Part shown: one piece after another, positions 22,549 through 30,737 of the stretch
Position numbering within the stretch: the first letter of the stretch is position 1
Layout of the letters: every line of letters begins with the position of its first letter
Assembly: GCA_035772405.1 (NCBI GenBank)
Contig: JAYKKM010000080.1
Coordinates: 3,089,501-3,153,500 of the forward strand
Direction of reading: 5' to 3'
Length of the DNA: 64,000 bases
Source: Chrysogorgia sp. JL179-B06
Taxonomy: Eukaryota > Cnidaria > Anthozoa > Scleralcyonacea > Chrysogorgiidae
Position numbers and translations under genes: made by a program
Notes under the pieces: model-generated
The model's input: the letters and a program-made list of their open reading frames with translations, nothing else
Told to the model about the DNA's origin: nothing
The model's database searches: none

Positions 22549-22860
22549 TTAAACATACTTCTAATATACTACAAATATACTACAAATATACTTCTTTCAA
22601 ATCTTCAATGCTCAGCTCACGAAATAGATTGTCGTCTTCAAAATTACAGGTGACTATGTTAGACGGGGAAAGGTTGCGTTCCTTTTATAAGATTCGTGTG
22701 ATAATACAAGTCATCATCATGGTGAACTTTGACCATCATATGACCATCATATTATGACCAAATATGGAAATGTTTATCACAAATAGAATGCGTTCAAAGT
22801 TCAAAGAACACTGTTCCAAAATCACATGTAATCACATGTGATCACACGTGTCTGATATAT

Positions 22861-23020
22861 TTGGTTATTTCAAATAACCAAAATTTGGAACAACTTGGTT
22901 ATTTCAAATAACCAATGTTTATAACATGGCTTAATTTGGTTATATCAAATAACCAAGTCCACGCGATTTCGTTATATCAAATAACCACTGATTTAAGTTG
23001 GTTATAGTAAATAACTAAAA
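22861..23020. repeat. GGTTATTT palindrome array, unit 1
   Basis: Same five-palindrome array as at 13991-14148. Confidence 0.7.
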
Positions 23021-24334
23021 TAATTTCGTTACACTTGGCGCGCATGAGGAACGCGATCACGCGACTCTCTTCGTTAGCGCGCCTTTTCCAAGTCTCTCCA
23101 TCATAGCGAACACACCGAATAGAAACGTTCTCGCAAGATCTTTAACAGTTGCAATTGGCAGTGCAATCAACCAAACTCTAAGTGCTACAGAGGTAAGCGT
23201 TCCTCTCATAAACAAAAGTTTTGCGCCGTTCTCCGCTATTTCTGTACAACACTATTTCTCTACTAGTACAACTACTAGTTCCCCACAGCACTAATTCTGT
23301 AGTCAAATTTCGGCATGGTGAAGCCTAATTTTTTTATTTAGCCATTGGCCGGCTTCAGTCTCAAAAATTCAAATTATCGTATATGCCTGAGGGGATGTTG
23401 ACATTACGGATTGCCTTGAATTATATTCATTAATTTGAAATAATTCCTCGCCGTGTTGTTAATATACCATTAGCAGCCAGCACTTGCTTGAGCTGGCAAC
23501 TATATCAAACTTCACGAGAAACCAAATGAGAGCGAATAATCCTTTATAAGACAACGTGGCTTCCATAGAAACTTATTCATTAACATGCTTTTGAATATCA
23601 AATTAACTAAACTGAAGTGGAGAACGGCGGATATATTTTATACCTTAACAAAGGAATTCCGCGGTGAACTACAGAGAACGGGGACTTTCGCCAGATAATG
23701 CTTGAGGGCCTAATATCTGGAGTAAAGCCGACGTTCGAGGTATTAGCCAATACACGTCGAGTATTTCACTGCTCCTACTCATCGTTTAAAAGGACATTTA
23801 AAGGGAGAGATACAAACCAGGTTACTAACGGGTAAACAAAGCTAAAGCTATGACCTTGATACTTAACAAAGGAATTCCGCGGTGAACGGTGTGACGCCCA
23901 AAATTACGTGTAAATTAAGCCTGTGTTGCCAACACAGCCAGTTCGAGTTACACAGACTCACTTCATTTGACGAATTGCTGTTAAAATACATTGGACGCAA
24001 TTCCTAATCGCTAACTGAACCGTTCTAACGGCGTTCGAATGGCTTCCCCAAAGCGTTCGAACGCCTTATAAGCAAACATTTACGCAAAACTAAGGAAAAT
24101 TATAAGCAAAATGTGACAATAAATAATTTTATATCATTCGAACGATTTCAACTACTGTAGTCTATATAAAGATTATTGACGCGCAATTGACATTTTTCGC
24201 ATGATCCCCATAGCTGTCCTTCCGGAACAACCGCTACAGCAATACAGCATGATCCAAACTTCTCCGCGTTCTCTGGACTTTTCTGCTGCTGGAAAACTAT
24301 GAAATTTGACAGTTTTCCATTCGAATGGTTTGAT

Positions 24335-24705
24335 AAAACGTTTAAAATTGTTAACAGAGCGTTCAAACGGTTTCGTTAGCCGTTCGAACAGTTGTTAACT
24401 GTTCAAACGGTTTCGTTAGCCGTTCGAACGGTTTCACTTTAGCCGTTCGAACGGTTTGGTTAGCCGTTCGAACGGGTTTGTTAGCCGTTTAGTTAGCCGT
24501 TGGTTGTGGTCAACCGTTCGAACGCCTGTTATTATCCGTTCGAGCGCCTGTTATTAACCGTTCGACCTCCTGTTGTTAACCGTTTAGTTAGTTTGCGAAA
24601 CCGTTCGAACGTTTTTGGAAACCGTTCGAACGCTTTTACAAGCCGTTTGTCATCCGTTCGCCGTCCGTTTTTTTGGCCGTTTAAACGGAAAAGTGTTAAG
24701 GTACG
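24335..24705. repeat. CCGTTCGAACGG palindrome array, unit 1
   Basis: Same array as at 15455-15835. It ends about 90 bp before the Polinton insertion. Confidence 0.8.
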
Positions 24706-24790
24706 TTTTCGCGTGGAGGGTCACTCTGTTCTCAGACAAAATTAGAGTTTGAAACAAGCATTCAATTCTATCGTGAAAAATGTTGACAGT

Positions 24791-24796
24791 AATACT
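24791..24796. other. Polinton target-site duplication, left
   Basis: AATACT precedes the left terminus and recurs at 41991-41996. Uninterrupted units read GACAGTAATACTGACCCCC, so one copy is the original target. A 6-bp duplication is diagnostic for Polinton/Maverick integration. Confidence 0.95.
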
Positions 24797-25184
24797 AGTA
24801 GTGTATATATGAGAGTTTCAGCCCAAAATCACATAAAAATCTCGTTTTCAATCCAAAAATCTCGAAAAAGCAAAATTTCGGCCCAAATCTCACTTTTTTA
24901 ATTTATTCATAAAATCTACATTCCATTCTAGGGCGTGGCACATTTCAAATGGGTCCCGAACTTATGCTAATTAGCAATGACGTCATTGACCATGCCCCCT
25001 TTCTTTTTGATTGTCAATCAAAACTTGTCTCGCGTTCCGTTTCAAAAATGGGTCCCGAACTTATGCTAATTAGCAATGACGTCATCACGTAACGCCCCGC
25101 CCACTTGTCTCACATTTCACTATGCTAATTAGCAATGACGCCCCACCCCCTTTCTTTTTGATTGTCAATCAAAAACTTTGGTCA
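24797..25184. repeat. Polinton left terminal inverted repeat
   Basis: Starts AGTAGTGTATATATGAGAG. It is built from internal subrepeats: the block GGGTCCCGAACTTATGCTAA followed by TTAGCAATGACGTCAT occurs twice and a truncated form occurs once (cores at 24964, 25063 and 25122). A TTTTTGATTG T CAATCAAAAA palindrome sits near the inner end. The length equals the right TIR, with no indel. Confidence 0.95.
24964..25140. promoter_or_regulatory. TIR modules with GCTAATTAGC and TGACGTCA palindromes
   Basis: Three copies of ATGCTAATTAGCAATGACG lie at 24964, 25063 and 25122; the first two continue into the perfect palindrome TGACGTCA (24978-24985, 25077-25084). TGACGTCA is the consensus CRE/ATF site, and TAATTA-type cores bind homeodomains. 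Present in both TIRs. They could serve as host-factor binding sites, terminal-protein or polymerase recognition sites, or integrase sites; this is inference from sequence only. Confidence 0.5.
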
Positions 25185-25251
25185 GCGGTCGCTCACGAAA
25201 CCTCGTCCCGATTTTCTGAAATCGAAATTTGATCTTTAATCTTCGCGAGGT

Positions 25252-25316
25252 CTCCTCCTCCTCCTCCTCGCGAAACCTCCTCCTCCTCCTCGTGAAATCT
25301 CCTCCTCCTCCTCCTT
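25252..25316. repeat. (TCC)n microsatellite
   Basis: Three runs of TCC separated by CGCGAAACC/CGTGAAATC spacers, immediately upstream of the zinc-finger ORF start. The Glu/Gly-rich open frame on the opposite strand is a by-product. Confidence 0.85.
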
Positions 25317-25317
25317 T

Positions 25318-25623
25318 ATGAAATTGAGATTGGGTCTCGAGTCTCCTCAACTTCACCAAATGCCAAATCGACCACCAAAACTCGTAGGAGTGAAAGTTTC
25401 AGACTATTCTATTTGCACCGATTGTGGCCACAAAGCGTCGAAAACTGGGATGAGACTCCACACGAAGGTCGCCCACGGCGTAGAGCCAAAAACGAGAGAC
25501 TTCTTGTGTTCAAAGTGCAATGTCGTTATCCCTGGTGGAGGAAAGGAGTTTGCCAAACACGAAATGGAGACGCATCGAAGGGAGCACGACAATAATCCAC
25601 AAAAGTGGTTCACCAGCGGTTAG
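25318..25623 (+). CDS. Small two-finger C2H2 zinc-finger protein (101 aa)
   Basis: Two zinc-binding units are visible: C33-x2-C36-x11-H48-x4-H53 and C64-x2-C67-x13-H81-x4-H86, in a basic protein without other domains. C2H2 fingers of this kind bind DNA or RNA. The gene is the only rightward ORF at the left end and lies in a cassette between the true inner end of the TIR (25184) and a second copy of the TIR-end sequence (25625-25682), so it was probably inserted or trapped by TIR duplication. A Met at 25360 is an alternative start. It converges on the SLATT-like gene and shares a perfect hairpin with it. Role unknown; a regulator or end-binding protein is plausible. Confidence 0.7.
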   Translation: MKLRLGLESPQLHQMPNRPPKLVGVKVSDYSICTDCGHKASKTGMRLHTKVAHGVEPKTRDFLCSKCNVVIPGGGKEFAKHEMETHRREHDNNPQKWFTSG

Positions 25624-25642
25624 AGACGCCCCTCCCCCTTTC

Positions 25643-25670
25643 TTTTTGATTGACACCTGTCAATCAAAAA
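25643..25670. terminator. Perfect hairpin between convergent Polinton genes
   Basis: A 13-bp perfect stem (TTTTTGATTGACA / TGTCAATCAAAAA) with a CC loop lies between the zinc-finger stop (25623) and the SLATT-like stop (25682). It is an elongated version of the TIR hairpin. A bidirectional transcript-end or polyadenylation signal is inferred. Confidence 0.55.
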
Positions 25671-25681
25671 CTTTGGTCAAC

Positions 25682-26392
25682 TTACTCCTCCTCACTATCG
25701 CTATGGATCGTCTGCATCCTCTCACTGGCGGCGACCACCGCTGACGACTTCTTGTCCACAAAGTCGGCCAAGTGCGCCACGCTCGTTTTTCTTCCCCGTT
25801 CGACGTCTCCGTCGACGAAATCGCTAGTATCCTCAGACGATTGGCTTCCCCCAGACACAACGTAAGTGTTCACCTTGGATTTTGTGTTCGTCAGAGACCT
25901 GTCTAACCTTCTCAAATAGTCGTCCATCACCCGAGGTAAAACCTCCGGAACGTTCTCTCGAATCTCGAGCATCTCGTGCTTCTTTGACTGTATAAACTCC
26001 TGTGGGGTGAAAGGACGCTCGTCCTGCCTAAAGGAGAGAAGCGTGTCGATATCCAGTGCGATTTTCGTGTACTTGAACGACGCGTTTTGGTGCTTCGTCA
26101 TCTTTTCGACCGTGCCCAAAAAGTTGTTGACACCGGCCAACGCCGCTACGACCAACGCCAAAACACCGTTGACATAAGTCCATATCCTATGGTAGTCTTC
26201 CTGTGGCGAAGCCGAAGAGAAGATCGACGAGGCAGTGACACCCCCGAGGACGACCACTGGGATCCCCAGTCTGTCGTGCCATTTCGAGTAGTACTGGGCG
26301 CAAAGGGAGTGCATGATCGAATAGGTCTTCGACATCTCCGCCCACTTTTTCAAAAGGTTGTCGTGGTACTTGTTCCATGATAGCTCAGCCAT
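25682..26392 (-). CDS. SLATT-like two-transmembrane protein (236 aa)
   Basis: N-terminal helix with W6, W17 and a YYSKWHDRLGIPVVVLGG block, TM1 about residues 43-59, a short polar hairpin, TM2 about 73-92 (NGVLALVVAALAGVNNFLG), then a TVEKMTKHQ..F..Y..IALDID helix and a charged, Ser/Glu-rich tail of about 100 residues. This arrangement is that of SLATT (2TM) proteins, which in bacteria act as pore-forming effectors of nucleotide-signal defence systems and also occur in some large eukaryotic DNA viruses. The assignment is by pattern, not search. The start follows a TTTTAATAAATGG motif and overlaps the upstream zinc-ribbon ORF by 43 nt. Possible roles: membrane remodelling, virion membrane protein, or conflict effector. 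Confidence 0.55.
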   Translation of the reverse strand: MAELSWNKYHDNLLKKWAEMSKTYSIMHSLCAQYYSKWHDRLGIPVVVLGGVTASSIFSSASPQEDYHRIWTYVNGVLALVVAALAGVNNFLGTVEKMTKHQNASFKYTKIALDIDTLLSFRQDERPFTPQEFIQSKKHEMLEIRENVPEVLPRVMDDYLRRLDRSLTNTKSKVNTYVVSGGSQSSEDTSDFVDGDVERGRKTSVAHLADFVDKKSSAVVAASERMQTIHSDSEEE

Positions 26393-26970
26393 TTATTAAA
26401 ACACCTGTCAAACTCGTCGATCCTGTCGTTCTTCTTTGGGATCTTCACACCCTGTTCTCTTCCCACGTGCACGCCATAGCGCTCCAAGAGCCTCTGTAAG
26501 ACAAAGTTGACGTTGAAAAATCTCTTGTTCGAATCGTTCCCGTCACTGAACTCTCTCTCCAAAGTGCAAAAGTCACTCGTCACGTTTGAGAGGACGTGGT
26601 CGCTAATGTCGATCTTTTCTCTCACTTTCGCCAATAGATTGTCGAAACTCGCGAGACGATTGCCTGAGTTTGCCCAGCGAGAGTCTCTCTTGTAACTCCT
26701 AATGTTGTTCATGCCGTACGTCTCGTGGTTCAAAGGGACGTACACGGGGTCTTCCCTCGTACGCGGTAGAACAAGTCCACACTCGACACAAACCATTGTA
26801 AAATTGTGGTACTCTTCTCGAGACTCGTGGAGACAGTCGCTCCTTTCTCCCTGGTTGAGGTCCGCGGCTCTTGCGTCGTACTCGACCAGAGCCTGGTCAA
26901 AGAGTGAAAAAGTTCCCAAGTCTCTGAACTTTTTCTCTAGCTTAATAGTCGTTGGTCCCAATTCGTTCAT
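26350..26970 (-). CDS. Zinc-ribbon protein, VLTF3/TFIIB-like candidate transcription factor (206 aa)
   Basis: A single zinc-binding site is suggested by C46-x-H48 and C61-x2-C64 in the CVECGLVLP knuckle, the form seen in TFIIB and viral late transcription factors. It is followed by a helical C-terminal region (FDNLLAKVREKI, FFNVNFVLQRLLERYGV) reminiscent of the VLTF3 region after the ribbon. VLTF3-type proteins are late-gene transcription factors in nucleocytoplasmic large DNA viruses. The exact family cannot be settled by eye. It lies 23 nt after the 153-aa gene and its 3' end overlaps the SLATT-like start. A dedicated transcription factor would fit the shared promoter-like boxes. Confidence 0.5.
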   Translation of the reverse strand: MNELGPTTIKLEKKFRDLGTFSLFDQALVEYDARAADLNQGERSDCLHESREEYHNFTMVCVECGLVLPRTREDPVYVPLNHETYGMNNIRSYKRDSRWANSGNRLASFDNLLAKVREKIDISDHVLSNVTSDFCTLEREFSDGNDSNKRFFNVNFVLQRLLERYGVHVGREQGVKIPKKNDRIDEFDRCFNKWLSYHGTSTTTTF

Positions 26971-26993
26971 GTTTACTACGAGACGTGTCCCTT

Positions 26994-27455
26994 TTAAATT
27001 GGTTCGTCCTTGTTTTTGTGACTGTACACGTGTGTTCCCACTGTGAGTCCACCAGACAAAAGTCCAAGGAACGGGATCATGGGTGTAATGTAGGACATGA
27101 GTTTTCTCAAATCCTTGTTGAGGTAAGGGTCGCGTTTTAGCTCTTTCTCCATCTCCTCTGGTTTCTCCACCGCGTCGAGTCCTCCCATCATCGCGGAGAA
27201 CTTTGACAAAAACAAGTCACACAAGAGCGAGGTGCTCTTCTCTAACGCGTCGGCTTCGTATTCTGCGTGTAGTTTCAGAATGGTTTTCGCGTTAGCCTTC
27301 CTAACGTACGCCTCACTCTTTTTGATCTCGCCATCGCTCGCCAAAAGTAGGAGCTCCTCTCTCTTCTTATCCACGTCTTTTGCAACGTCCTCCGCAGGGT
27401 TCGTCGCCTCCTCCGCGTCGCTTCGCTCGTTGTTCACAAAGTCTTCAGGGTTCAT
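26994..27455 (-). CDS. Polinton protein with C-terminal membrane segment (153 aa)
   Basis: Residues 1-115 are charged and helical (EEATNPAEDVAKDVDKKREE), with Leu-rich stretches suggesting a coiled coil. A hydrophobic segment, about 121-143 (ITPMIPFLGLLSGGLTVG), precedes a short Lys/Asp tail. No family recognised. It starts 3 nt after the ATPase stop, after a CACAATAAAGAATG context, in the morphogenesis block, so a small virion membrane protein is a reasonable guess. Confidence 0.6.
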   Translation of the reverse strand: MNPEDFVNNERSDAEEATNPAEDVAKDVDKKREELLLLASDGEIKKSEAYVRKANAKTILKLHAEYEADALEKSTSLLCDLFLSKFSAMMGGLDAVEKPEEMEKELKRDPYLNKDLRKLMSYITPMIPFLGLLSGGLTVGTHVYSHKNKDEPI

Positions 27456-27458
27456 TCT

Positions 27459-28061
27459 TTATTGTGGTGGGAAAATAGTTTCGTGCCCGTAGGGATGCCT
27501 GAGGTTGATCTCTAGACACGCGTGTTTTTTCTCCCTCAACTCTTTGGTGATCCACGCCACGTCCTCCTTTGAGACACCGTTCAAATAGTCGTTGATCAGC
27601 TCCAACATGTCCTTTCGGTTCGTGTTGTGGAAGCTCGTGATTCTCGAGATGTTCTCTCGATAGGGTTTCGCGATGCTGGTCATCTGTTGGGTTAGCACAA
27701 TGGTGGAGAGTCCGTAGTGGCGACCAGAGTAACCCAATTTCACCAACTCGCTCGTCCTGTTCTTTACGTCTTGTCCACTCGCGCAATCGTCGAGAATGAT
27801 CAGTGTGTTTGTGTCGGTGTACGTGTCGACCACGTATTTCAACATGTCGTCTACGCTCTCCTGCTCCACGGGGAGCACGACAAAGTCCTCGTCGTGGTAG
27901 TACCTCCAATTGTGGTAGGTCGTGTTCCAGAGAACGGTTGGACAAATGAGAACAATGTAGTCAAAAACTCCTTTGAATCTTTTCTCCAACATCTCAAGAA
28001 GGTAATAGGTCTTTCCGCAGTAGGTTGGACCTACGATCATCATGTTGAATGGAGTGTCCAT
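27459..28061 (-). CDS. FtsK/HerA-type genome-packaging ATPase (200 aa)
   Basis: Walker A is GPTYCGKT at residues 11-18. Walker B is LIILDD at 87-92, followed by DCASGQD, and a polar LTQQ sensor-like motif lies near 133-136. Size and motif order match the A32-like packaging ATPases of Polintons, virophages and large DNA viruses, which pump DNA into the capsid. The start codon is 2 nt from the capsid-protein stop, and the stop is 3 nt before the next gene, typical of this compact block. A full-length domain with intact nucleotide-binding residues is consistent with function. Confidence 0.9.
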   Translation of the reverse strand: MDTPFNMMIVGPTYCGKTYYLLEMLEKRFKGVFDYIVLICPTVLWNTTYHNWRYYHDEDFVVLPVEQESVDDMLKYVVDTYTDTNTLIILDDCASGQDVKNRTSELVKLGYSGRHYGLSTIVLTQQMTSIAKPYRENISRITSFHNTNRKDMLELINDYLNGVSKEDVAWITKELREKKHACLEINLRHPYGHETIFPPQ

Positions 28062-28063
28062 CT

Positions 28064-29284
28064 TTAGTATTGGATACTTTTAAGGTTTCCCGACGTAATG
28101 TTCAAAAGCGCGTCCGACAACACGAAAATGTTGCAGATCAAGTCGGTGGTTGTCGCCCGTTTCGTGATCTCCAATAAGATCCCACTCTGCGTGTTCATGA
28201 TCCTTTTCCCTGACCCGTGAACCGTTTGGTCACTTGTGCTCCGCAAGTCCACCACCAACGCGAACTTGTCTTTGTAAAATTTTCGATGTGTCACACTCTG
28301 GTCGACTTGCCCAAAGAGGCGTTCGGCTTCAGAGTAGTACCGTGACTTGGGGATCCCCTGACTGTAGACTTCGTTGGGAACACCTTCGATGGTGACTTTC
28401 ACGTTGTCGATGTTGGGGTAAACAAACTCTTCCGAGTTGGTGGTCGCAACATTGGTGAACAGCATCACCACGGCTTTCATATGTTTTCGGGGGAGGTTAA
28501 TGTTCTCGTTGACCAACGTCTCCCCCTTTCCCCAAGGACTCTTTTTCAAGAGCGTGACGTGTTCGTACGGGAGCGACCGTCCGACCATATAGTGGTTGGC
28601 AATCTCGTTGGCCAGATCTGCGTTCTCGATGGTCTCGTACTCGAGTTCCAAGTTCACAAGAGAGTACCCACCCACGGCACTTCCAGATTGTGCGACCATA
28701 ATGTCGGTAGCCTGGGGTAAAGTAATGACGAACTGTGGGTTGTTGCTCATTGCGTACGGAGCGTATAACCCAGAGTCTCCCAAAATCTTGTTGAGGGAGA
28801 TCTTTTGTTTCGTCCCAAACACACTATAGACGAGTGCGTCAGCCACTTTCAAGGCATCTCCACTCGAGGCTCCACTATCGTCCTTGGAGATTAGCTTTCG
28901 CAGGTTCTCTCCTGCGACTCCTACCTCGACCATTTCGTCGCGTATAATCTTGGATTTCCAAAGGTCCTTGTAGACCTCGATGGTCGATTCACCCACGTTG
29001 TCGTAGACGACCTCTCCGGCCATGTTAATCGTGAGTCGGTCTTGCAAAAGTTTCGACAGGCCGTTCTTAAACCAACTCTTGGCGTTGGCGTTCTTAAAGT
29101 CGAACAAGATGCTCAAGCTCCCTGGTACCAGACACGAGTCTGGTTTCAGCTTGGGGATATTGACGTAGAGGGACTCCCCTGGGTTAGCCTTGTTCGGGTT
29201 CATCGTCACGACATGTCGCGTACGTGATCCCACGATGTCGGACAATTTTGTCTTCTTCGCGTGGTGAGAAAGGTCCTTGTTCAT
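28064..29284 (-). CDS. Major capsid protein, double jelly-roll type (406 aa)
   Basis: The N-terminal part (YVNIPKLKPDSCLVPGSLSI, then FDFKN) followed by LSKLLQDRLTINMAGEVVYD and a YKDLW..K..RDEM block is the pattern of Polinton major capsid proteins. The second half is beta-rich (YSLVNLELEYETI, KFALVVDLRSTSD) as expected for the second barrel. Length is near that of the family. These proteins form the hexameric capsomers of icosahedral particles. The start is preceded by TAATAAATG and an AAAAAACTTTTCTCG box, and overlaps a 45-codon hydrophobic ORF by four bases (ATGA). Confidence 0.85.
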   Translation of the reverse strand: MNKDLSHHAKKTKLSDIVGSRTRHVVTMNPNKANPGESLYVNIPKLKPDSCLVPGSLSILFDFKNANAKSWFKNGLSKLLQDRLTINMAGEVVYDNVGESTIEVYKDLWKSKIIRDEMVEVGVAGENLRKLISKDDSGASSGDALKVADALVYSVFGTKQKISLNKILGDSGLYAPYAMSNNPQFVITLPQATDIMVAQSGSAVGGYSLVNLELEYETIENADLANEIANHYMVGRSLPYEHVTLLKKSPWGKGETLVNENINLPRKHMKAVVMLFTNVATTNSEEFVYPNIDNVKVTIEGVPNEVYSQGIPKSRYYSEAERLFGQVDQSVTHRKFYKDKFALVVDLRSTSDQTVHGSGKRIMNTQSGILLEITKRATTTDLICNIFVLSDALLNITSGNLKSIQY

Positions 29285-29418
29285 TTATTATTACGAGAAA
29301 AGTTTTTTAGAAGAAATAGCACTCCAACGACAAAGATGTGTAGGTTCCTCCCAAACTTCTCGAGTGCGACTTTGACCTCGCCGGTTTTATTCACGATTGT
29401 TGTGATCAGTCTGTTCAT
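29281..29418 (-). CDS. Small hydrophobic ORF (45 aa), ATGA-coupled to capsid gene
   Basis: Begins with ATG after an ACTAATAAATG context like that of neighbouring genes, and ends in TGA overlapping the capsid ATG. Residues 26-38 (LHIFVVGVLFLLK) form a likely membrane segment after a basic amphipathic N-terminus. Its last codons overlap the AAAAAACTTTTCTCG box upstream of the capsid gene, so part of it may be promoter rather than coding. No family recognised. Confidence 0.45.
   Translation of the reverse strand: MNRLITTIVNKTGEVKVALEKFGRNLHIFVVGVLFLLKNFSRNNK
29294..29308 (-). promoter_or_regulatory. AAAAAACTTTTCTCG box before capsid gene
   Basis: On the minus strand the box reads AAAAAACTTTTCTCG, followed by TAATAATAAATG at the capsid start. 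The same box precedes the ORFs at 36275-36493 and, diverged, 36027-36251. Confidence 0.55.
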
Positions 29419-29434
29419 TTATTAGTGGGGGAAG

Positions 29435-29459
29435 TTTCGTAACCTTAGTGGTTACGAAA
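29435..29459. terminator. Perfect 10-bp hairpin after the membrane-protein gene
   Basis: TTTCGTAACC, loop TTAGT, GGTTACGAAA. Lies 10 nt beyond the stop of the 418-aa gene (stop at 29470) on the minus strand and just before the start of the 45-aa ORF. Candidate transcript-end signal. Confidence 0.5.
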
Positions 29460-29469
29460 AGTTGTGGTC

Positions 29470-30726
29470 CTATCGATTTTGTCTTTTGCGGTACTCCATA
29501 GCCAACCAAATTATTCCAATAACGACGACCCACAGGTTCTGCGCAAGCCAACCCAACCCCTGAGCACCCGCTTTCAGCACAGTGTACACAAAGTTGGCGA
29601 GCCCCACCGCCCATGGTCCCAATTTTTCGATTGCGTTTTTGACCACCTTTGCGAACGACAACGCAGCGCCAGCTCCTTTCGCGATTGCGCCTCTCGCTCC
29701 AACGATAATGGTGGTGACTAGTCCAGCCACAGTGATCCCTATTGCGGAAAGACCTAGCGCGTTCTTCTTTACCCACTCCTTGAACTTCTCAAGACGTGTC
29801 ACGTCATCTTCTTGGTCTTCACGCGTTTCTTCGAGCTCCCTTTGCCCTAGCGTGAGGTCGCGTGCCATTCTTAACCCTTCTCTTCGCTCTGACAATCCCG
29901 TGTCTCCTTCACTCTCAGCGAGCGCGTCTGTCTCGTTGAGCGTATTTTGAAGGTAGTCTGCTTGGACTTGTAAGGAGCCACCTTTACCGATTCTAGAGGT
30001 AGGGTCCATAGTGTCACTAGGGTTCAAAACTCCCCTCAACTCTCTGTTCTCTACGTCACTTAATCCAGGTATGTCGCCATGTTGTCGTCGTGTCTCTACC
30101 ATCGGCATGCTCTCTAGCGACGCTCTACGACTTTTGCTTTCGCTCACCGACTTCTCCACGGACCGTTTAAATTGCTCGACGGCAGTGCTGGCGACCTTTG
30201 TCGTGTTGTACCTTAGCTTTCCGTCTCGATTAAGATTAAGAACGACTTGCTCTTTTAATCTCTGTCCTCTCTCTCCCCTTGCTTTGTAGGTGACTTCACC
30301 GCTAGGACTCGTCGAACAATTTAGCTTTAGTTTTAACCACTCGTCACTATGGGGGTCTATCCGTGAGGCGTCACCACGCTCTTGTACTACAAACTTATTT
30401 ATGGTGTGACCAGCCGTGCCAACCTTATCCTTCTCCACAAACTCGATGGCGGAGACGTCAGTTGTCTCTCCTCCCCTATCGGTTATCGTTACGTTCCCAC
30501 CTTGTCCCTCTGTAAATGTCGTACCACCGAAACTTGTCTCCGCTACGTCTCTGGTTTGAACAAGCCGCTCGATGTACGTGATCCGTTCGGTGACTAACAG
30601 GTCATCGCCACCCACTAGACTCTCGTTAAGTTCAAAAAGACTTGTGTCGAGTTCTTCAGCGTCCATGTCGTCGTATTCTGGAAATCTCTCCTCCATTTCG
30701 AACGTGTCTTCGCCTCCTTCAGCCAT
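29470..30726 (-). CDS. Polinton membrane-associated protein with hydrophobic C-terminus (418 aa)
   Basis: I take the ATG at 30726, which follows TTTAGATAAA. The open frame continues upstream to a GTG at 30801, but only through the end of the integrase gene. Residues 1-320 are charged and low in hydrophobic content (acidic N-terminus, Arg/Glu-rich middle). From about 320 on there is a Gly/Ala-rich amphipathic and hydrophobic region (LSAIGITVAGLVTTIIVG, KGAGAALSFAKVVKNAI), then a final TM at about 392-410 (LWVVVIGIIWLAME) and a basic tail. This resembles membrane-active virion proteins in outline; no family recognised. It is followed by a perfect hairpin. Confidence 0.65.
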   Translation of the reverse strand: MAEGGEDTFEMEERFPEYDDMDAEELDTSLFELNESLVGGDDLLVTERITYIERLVQTRDVAETSFGGTTFTEGQGGNVTITDRGGETTDVSAIEFVEKDKVGTAGHTINKFVVQERGDASRIDPHSDEWLKLKLNCSTSPSGEVTYKARGERGQRLKEQVVLNLNRDGKLRYNTTKVASTAVEQFKRSVEKSVSESKSRRASLESMPMVETRRQHGDIPGLSDVENRELRGVLNPSDTMDPTSRIGKGGSLQVQADYLQNTLNETDALAESEGDTGLSERREGLRMARDLTLGQRELEETREDQEDDVTRLEKFKEWVKKNALGLSAIGITVAGLVTTIIVGARGAIAKGAGAALSFAKVVKNAIEKLGPWAVGLANFVYTVLKAGAQGLGWLAQNLWVVVIGIIWLAMEYRKRQNR

Positions 30727-30737
30727 TTTATCTAAAG

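Larger units (their letters stand above)
15922..24790 (+). repeat. 8.9-kb tandem array: unit 1 (8,869 bp)
   Basis: Unit boundaries are set arbitrarily at the Polinton target site (AATACT). Order within the unit: Helitron-like remnant, 1.3-kb TIR element, inverted duplication with endonuclease and RT remnants, tRNA-like sequence, telomere-like tract, GGTTATTT palindromes, TTCGAA palindromes. Unit 1 is shorter than the others mainly because the right TIR of the internal element is partly deleted near 17540-17560. About 21580-22390 and 23030-24330 show no gene. Confidence 0.9.

Noticed and set aside
22302..22653. Open frames on both strands with [17 protein letters not shown] repeats (also at 48436-48787 and 57392-57743)
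   Set aside because: They are translations of the telomere-like tract; the repeat is a multiple of three, so frames stay open by chance.
25165..25359. Glu/Gly-rich minus-strand frame at the left TIR inner end
   Set aside because: Translation of the (TCC)n microsatellite running into the TIR.
27445..27945. 166-codon minus-strand frame overlapping the packaging ATPase
   Set aside because: His/Arg-rich shadow in another phase; the ATPase frame has Walker motifs.
29387..29776. 129-codon minus-strand frame opposite in phase to the 418-aa gene end
   Set aside because: Overlaps a better-supported gene; the low-complexity Arg/Ser-rich translation suggests a shadow frame.
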